7,861 nucleotides of DNA. Source: Actinomycetota bacterium. GTDB taxonomy: Bacteria; Actinomycetota; Acidimicrobiia; Acidimicrobiales; Acidimicrobiaceae. Made by a program: the position numbers and the translations under genes. Under the pieces are notes generated by a model. The model ran no database searches. It saw only the letters and a list, made by a program, of their open reading frames with translations, and had not been told where the DNA came from. Location: assembly GCA_027318945.1 (NCBI GenBank), contig DAHVOF010000041.1, positions 1 to 7,861 on the forward strand. The letters run 5' to 3'. Of the stretch, positions 6,381-7,861 are shown piece after piece. How positions within the stretch are numbered: the first letter of the stretch is position 1; each line of letters opens with the position of its first letter.

Positions 6381-7298
6381 ATGAATCACGTCTCGCTCGG
6401 TTTCTCGGACTTGAGGAAGAAAACACTGGTGTTTCTGCCACTTGTAGGCCTGCTCCTTGTCGCAGGACAAGGCTCGGTGGTTTCCACTTTCTCCCAGCGG
6501 GAGGCTACTCGACTGCTTCAGAGCCTGCCGGTGTTTCCAGGATCTGTCACGACGAACAAAAGCTACCCTCATCTGTTGATAATGCTGCCCAAAGAAAAGC
6601 TAACTACGGCATCTTCGAAGTACCTGATGCCAGCCACAGTATCTGAGATCGAGACCTGGTACTTGGATCACTTCAGAGCTAAGGGCTGGGCGGAAACCGG
6701 CTCGGCAAGTTCAGGAAACACTGGGACTGGCGCAGTCTCCAGCTCTGAAATCGAGTTCACCTTACCGAGTTACCCGTTGATCTCCTATCGGCTGAGTATC
6801 GAGCCGCTGCAGCAGGGCATGACGCTGGCAGAGGTTGTGGTTGCCGACGCACAGACTTTGAGACCGTATTCAAGCTACCTGTCTACAAGCTTCGAATGTG
6901 CAAAAGTGATGATGTATTCAGTTGCGACAGCCGTGGTTCGACAACAGTCGACCATGTACCCCTTCCGTTTGAAGAAAACCAGTGAGAAGGTAGTCCGCTC
7001 CTATGTCGTCAACAATGCCGCCGTCGTGCACCGGTGGGTGAAGATGCTGAATGCTATGCAAGTCTCACCAAAGATGGGGGCGGCCGATTGTCCCGCAATC
7101 GGGTCGGGCACAGAAACTGTAGAAGTGGCATTCAGCTCTTCAGCAGGCCCAGCGAAAAAGATGGTTACCGTGCCGGTAGGTTGTCGGGGATTGCCGGAAA
7201 TCGGTGCCGTTACCTTGTGGGATCCGACGGCAAAGTTCTGGCGAACTGTCACTAGCTATCCCCAGCCTAAGCAGCCGCTTCCTGTCACCCAGTCTTGA
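6381..7298 (+). CDS. Exported protein of an actinobacterial hypothetical type
   Basis: The protein has 305 residues, starting at ATG 6381 with GAAGAGG (6364-6370) ten bases upstream. A basic N-terminus (LRKK) precedes a hydrophobic segment at 15-29 (TLVFLPLVGLLLVAG), followed by GSVVS. There is no lipobox cysteine, so it is a signal peptide or anchor. Residues 45-105 (LLQSLPVFPGS, then PATVSEIETWYLDHFRAKGW) and 120-160 resemble a domain seen in many actinobacterial hypothetical exported proteins, where a 'P..V..W...H....GW' segment precedes a beta-sheet. The C-terminal part (205-270) has the pattern 'VV..WVKMLNAMQV', 'ADCPAIG', 'VPVGCRG', with Cys237 and Cys268 plausibly paired and Cys173 unpaired. 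I recall this pattern from such proteins but know no function. It ends with VTLWDPTAKFWRTVTS, similar to the tail motif of the preceding exported protein. Same-strand order suggests a functional link. Confidence 0.85.
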   Translation: MNHVSLGFSDLRKKTLVFLPLVGLLLVAGQGSVVSTFSQREATRLLQSLPVFPGSVTTNKSYPHLLIMLPKEKLTTASSKYLMPATVSEIETWYLDHFRAKGWAETGSASSGNTGTGAVSSSEIEFTLPSYPLISYRLSIEPLQQGMTLAEVVVADAQTLRPYSSYLSTSFECAKVMMYSVATAVVRQQSTMYPFRLKKTSEKVVRSYVVNNAAVVHRWVKMLNAMQVSPKMGAADCPAIGSGTETVEVAFSSSAGPAKKMVTVPVGCRGLPEIGAVTLWDPTAKFWRTVTSYPQPKQPLPVTQS

Positions 7299-7334
7299 CT
7301 TTACCCGACATCTTGTACCCTCTCAAAATAGGGA

Positions 7335-7478
7335 CTAGTTACCAGTTGAAAAGGAATACAGAAACGCGATTCTTAGGGAAATTGACGTTACTGCTATTGT
7401 TGTGGCAATTGCAGTAGTTGTAGCGAGCTCCTCATTTAATTTGGTGTGAGAGTGGCCTACAACAACTGCATTATTCAT
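7335..7478 (-). CDS. Possible 47-aa single-pass membrane protein
   Basis: An ATG at 7478 lies five bases after the stop of the upstream broken gene, with AGGG (7487-7490 on the minus strand) eight bases before it. The product begins MNNAVVVGHSHTKLNEEL and continues with one hydrophobic stretch, about residues 21-43 (TTAIATTIAVTSISLRIAF), ending YSFSTGN. The spacing and the single membrane-like helix are what a small downstream operon gene would show. However, its codons are more AT-rich than its neighbours (GTT GTT GTA, ACA ACT ACT), and the inverted repeats here fall inside it, so chance is possible. Confidence 0.3.
   Translation of the reverse strand: MNNAVVVGHSHTKLNEELATTTAIATTIAVTSISLRIAFLYSFSTGN
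7389..7469. repeat. Overlapping inverted repeats with competing pairings
   Basis: TACTGC (7389-7394) pairs with GCAGTA (7411-7416), extended inward by ATTG/CAAT around a 6-base loop. The same GCAGTA begins GCAGTAGTTGTAG (7411-7423), which pairs at 12 of 13 positions with CTACAACAACTGC (7457-7469). The two hairpins cannot form together. Neither is followed by a T-run. Confidence 0.6.
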
Positions 7479-7483
7479 GGCGA

Positions 7484-7861
7484 CTACCCTAAGTCCTGTT
7501 GAAACCACGACTCAAACTCCGGACTTGTATTAGCCAGCCAGGCAAGTTCATAACCTCGTATCCACCCAGGCCCACCTTCGTGCAGTGCGGCAGCCAGCAC
7601 GTCATTCTGGCTCCAGTTGGCATCGGCATTGCAATAGCTTGATAAATGGGCAACGTTCCACTGCTCTTGGGCTCAGAGGATCGGGCAGGAGCACCACATT
7701 TGAAATGTACGCAGAGGACGCTAAGGCCGGCTCGGCTGACTGCAGCATAAGCCTGACTTCGTCGGCAAAACGAGGTACTGAGCATATCTCCAATCGATTG
7801 AGAAGTCCGAAGATATCAATTGGGGATTTACAAGATCGGCTGCCTGATCTCGCAAAATTTG
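7484..7861 (-). pseudogene. Frameshifted gene entering from the right edge, unrecognised
   Basis: From 7861 down to about 7674 one minus frame reads cleanly (SPIDIFGLLNRLEICSVPRF, ADEVRLMLQSAEPALASSAY, then VVLLPDPLS). It then degrades into Cys/Arg-rich residues and stops near 7602. From about 7672 down to the TAG at 7484-7486 the adjacent frame carries the natural-looking continuation (AQEQWNVAHLSSYCNADANW, SQNDVLAAALHEGGPGWIRG, YELAWLANTSPEFESWFQQ). Joining them needs the skipping of one base near 7673. About 124 residues are visible and the start is outside the window. The change is a real frameshift mutation, a sequencing error, or, less likely, a recoding site; no slippery sequence is evident. 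I cannot assign a family. Confidence 0.6.

Noticed and set aside
6171..6572. 133-codon minus-strand open frame over the gap between the two exported-protein genes
   Set aside because: It overlaps the ends of both plus-strand genes, is rich in Arg, Ser and Cys, and has no start context.
7489..7785. 98-codon minus-strand open frame at the right end
   Set aside because: It is the third frame over the frameshifted gene. The other two frames carry the coherent halves, while this one is a Cys/Pro/Arg-rich shadow.

Overview
The window looks like a piece of an actinobacterial chromosome of moderate G+C (mid-fifties percent by eye). The best taxonomic hint is the large surface protein at the left, whose 'GYWLVASDGGVFSFGDA' repeats are of a type I associate with Acidimicrobiia (Ferrimicrobium/Acidithrix-like iron oxidisers). 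An apparent leaderless -35/-10/ATG arrangement at 5316-5353 also fits an actinobacterium. The taxon is an inference; there is no rRNA or housekeeping gene to confirm it.

Layout. (1) Positions 2-3229 (+): the 3' 1,075 codons of a very large secreted protein whose true start lies left of the window. It has a signal peptide, autotransporter-type (PATR-like) beta-strand repeats, a Ser/Pro-rich linker, a two-cysteine beta-domain and six 42-residue repeats that could form a beta-propeller. (2) Positions 3230-4096: about 870 bases with no confident gene, holding a possible terminator, a strong hairpin and coding-like debris on both strands. (3) Positions 4097-5318 (-): a two-gene operon of a polytopic membrane protein followed by a winged-helix regulator. 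(4) Positions 5415-6188 and 6381-7298 (+), read divergently from that operon: two exported proteins, one rich in cysteine, sharing a similar C-terminal motif. (5) Positions 7335-7861 (-): a convergent unit made of a frameshifted gene entering from the right edge and a possible 47-residue single-pass membrane protein just after it.

How the parts may work together. The 5319-5414 gap between the membrane protein gene and the first exported protein carries a well-formed minus-strand promoter (TTGTAC-17-TAGAAT-6-ATG). A perfect 10-bp palindrome covers its -35, and a weaker opposite-strand promoter overlaps its -10. The simplest reading is an autoregulated membrane-protein/winged-helix pair that may also control the divergent exported proteins. 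No gene here has an assigned biochemical function, so the role (envelope homeostasis or stress sensing) is a guess.

Limits: no homology search was possible. Domain family names come from recognising motif patterns, and hairpins and promoters were read by eye.
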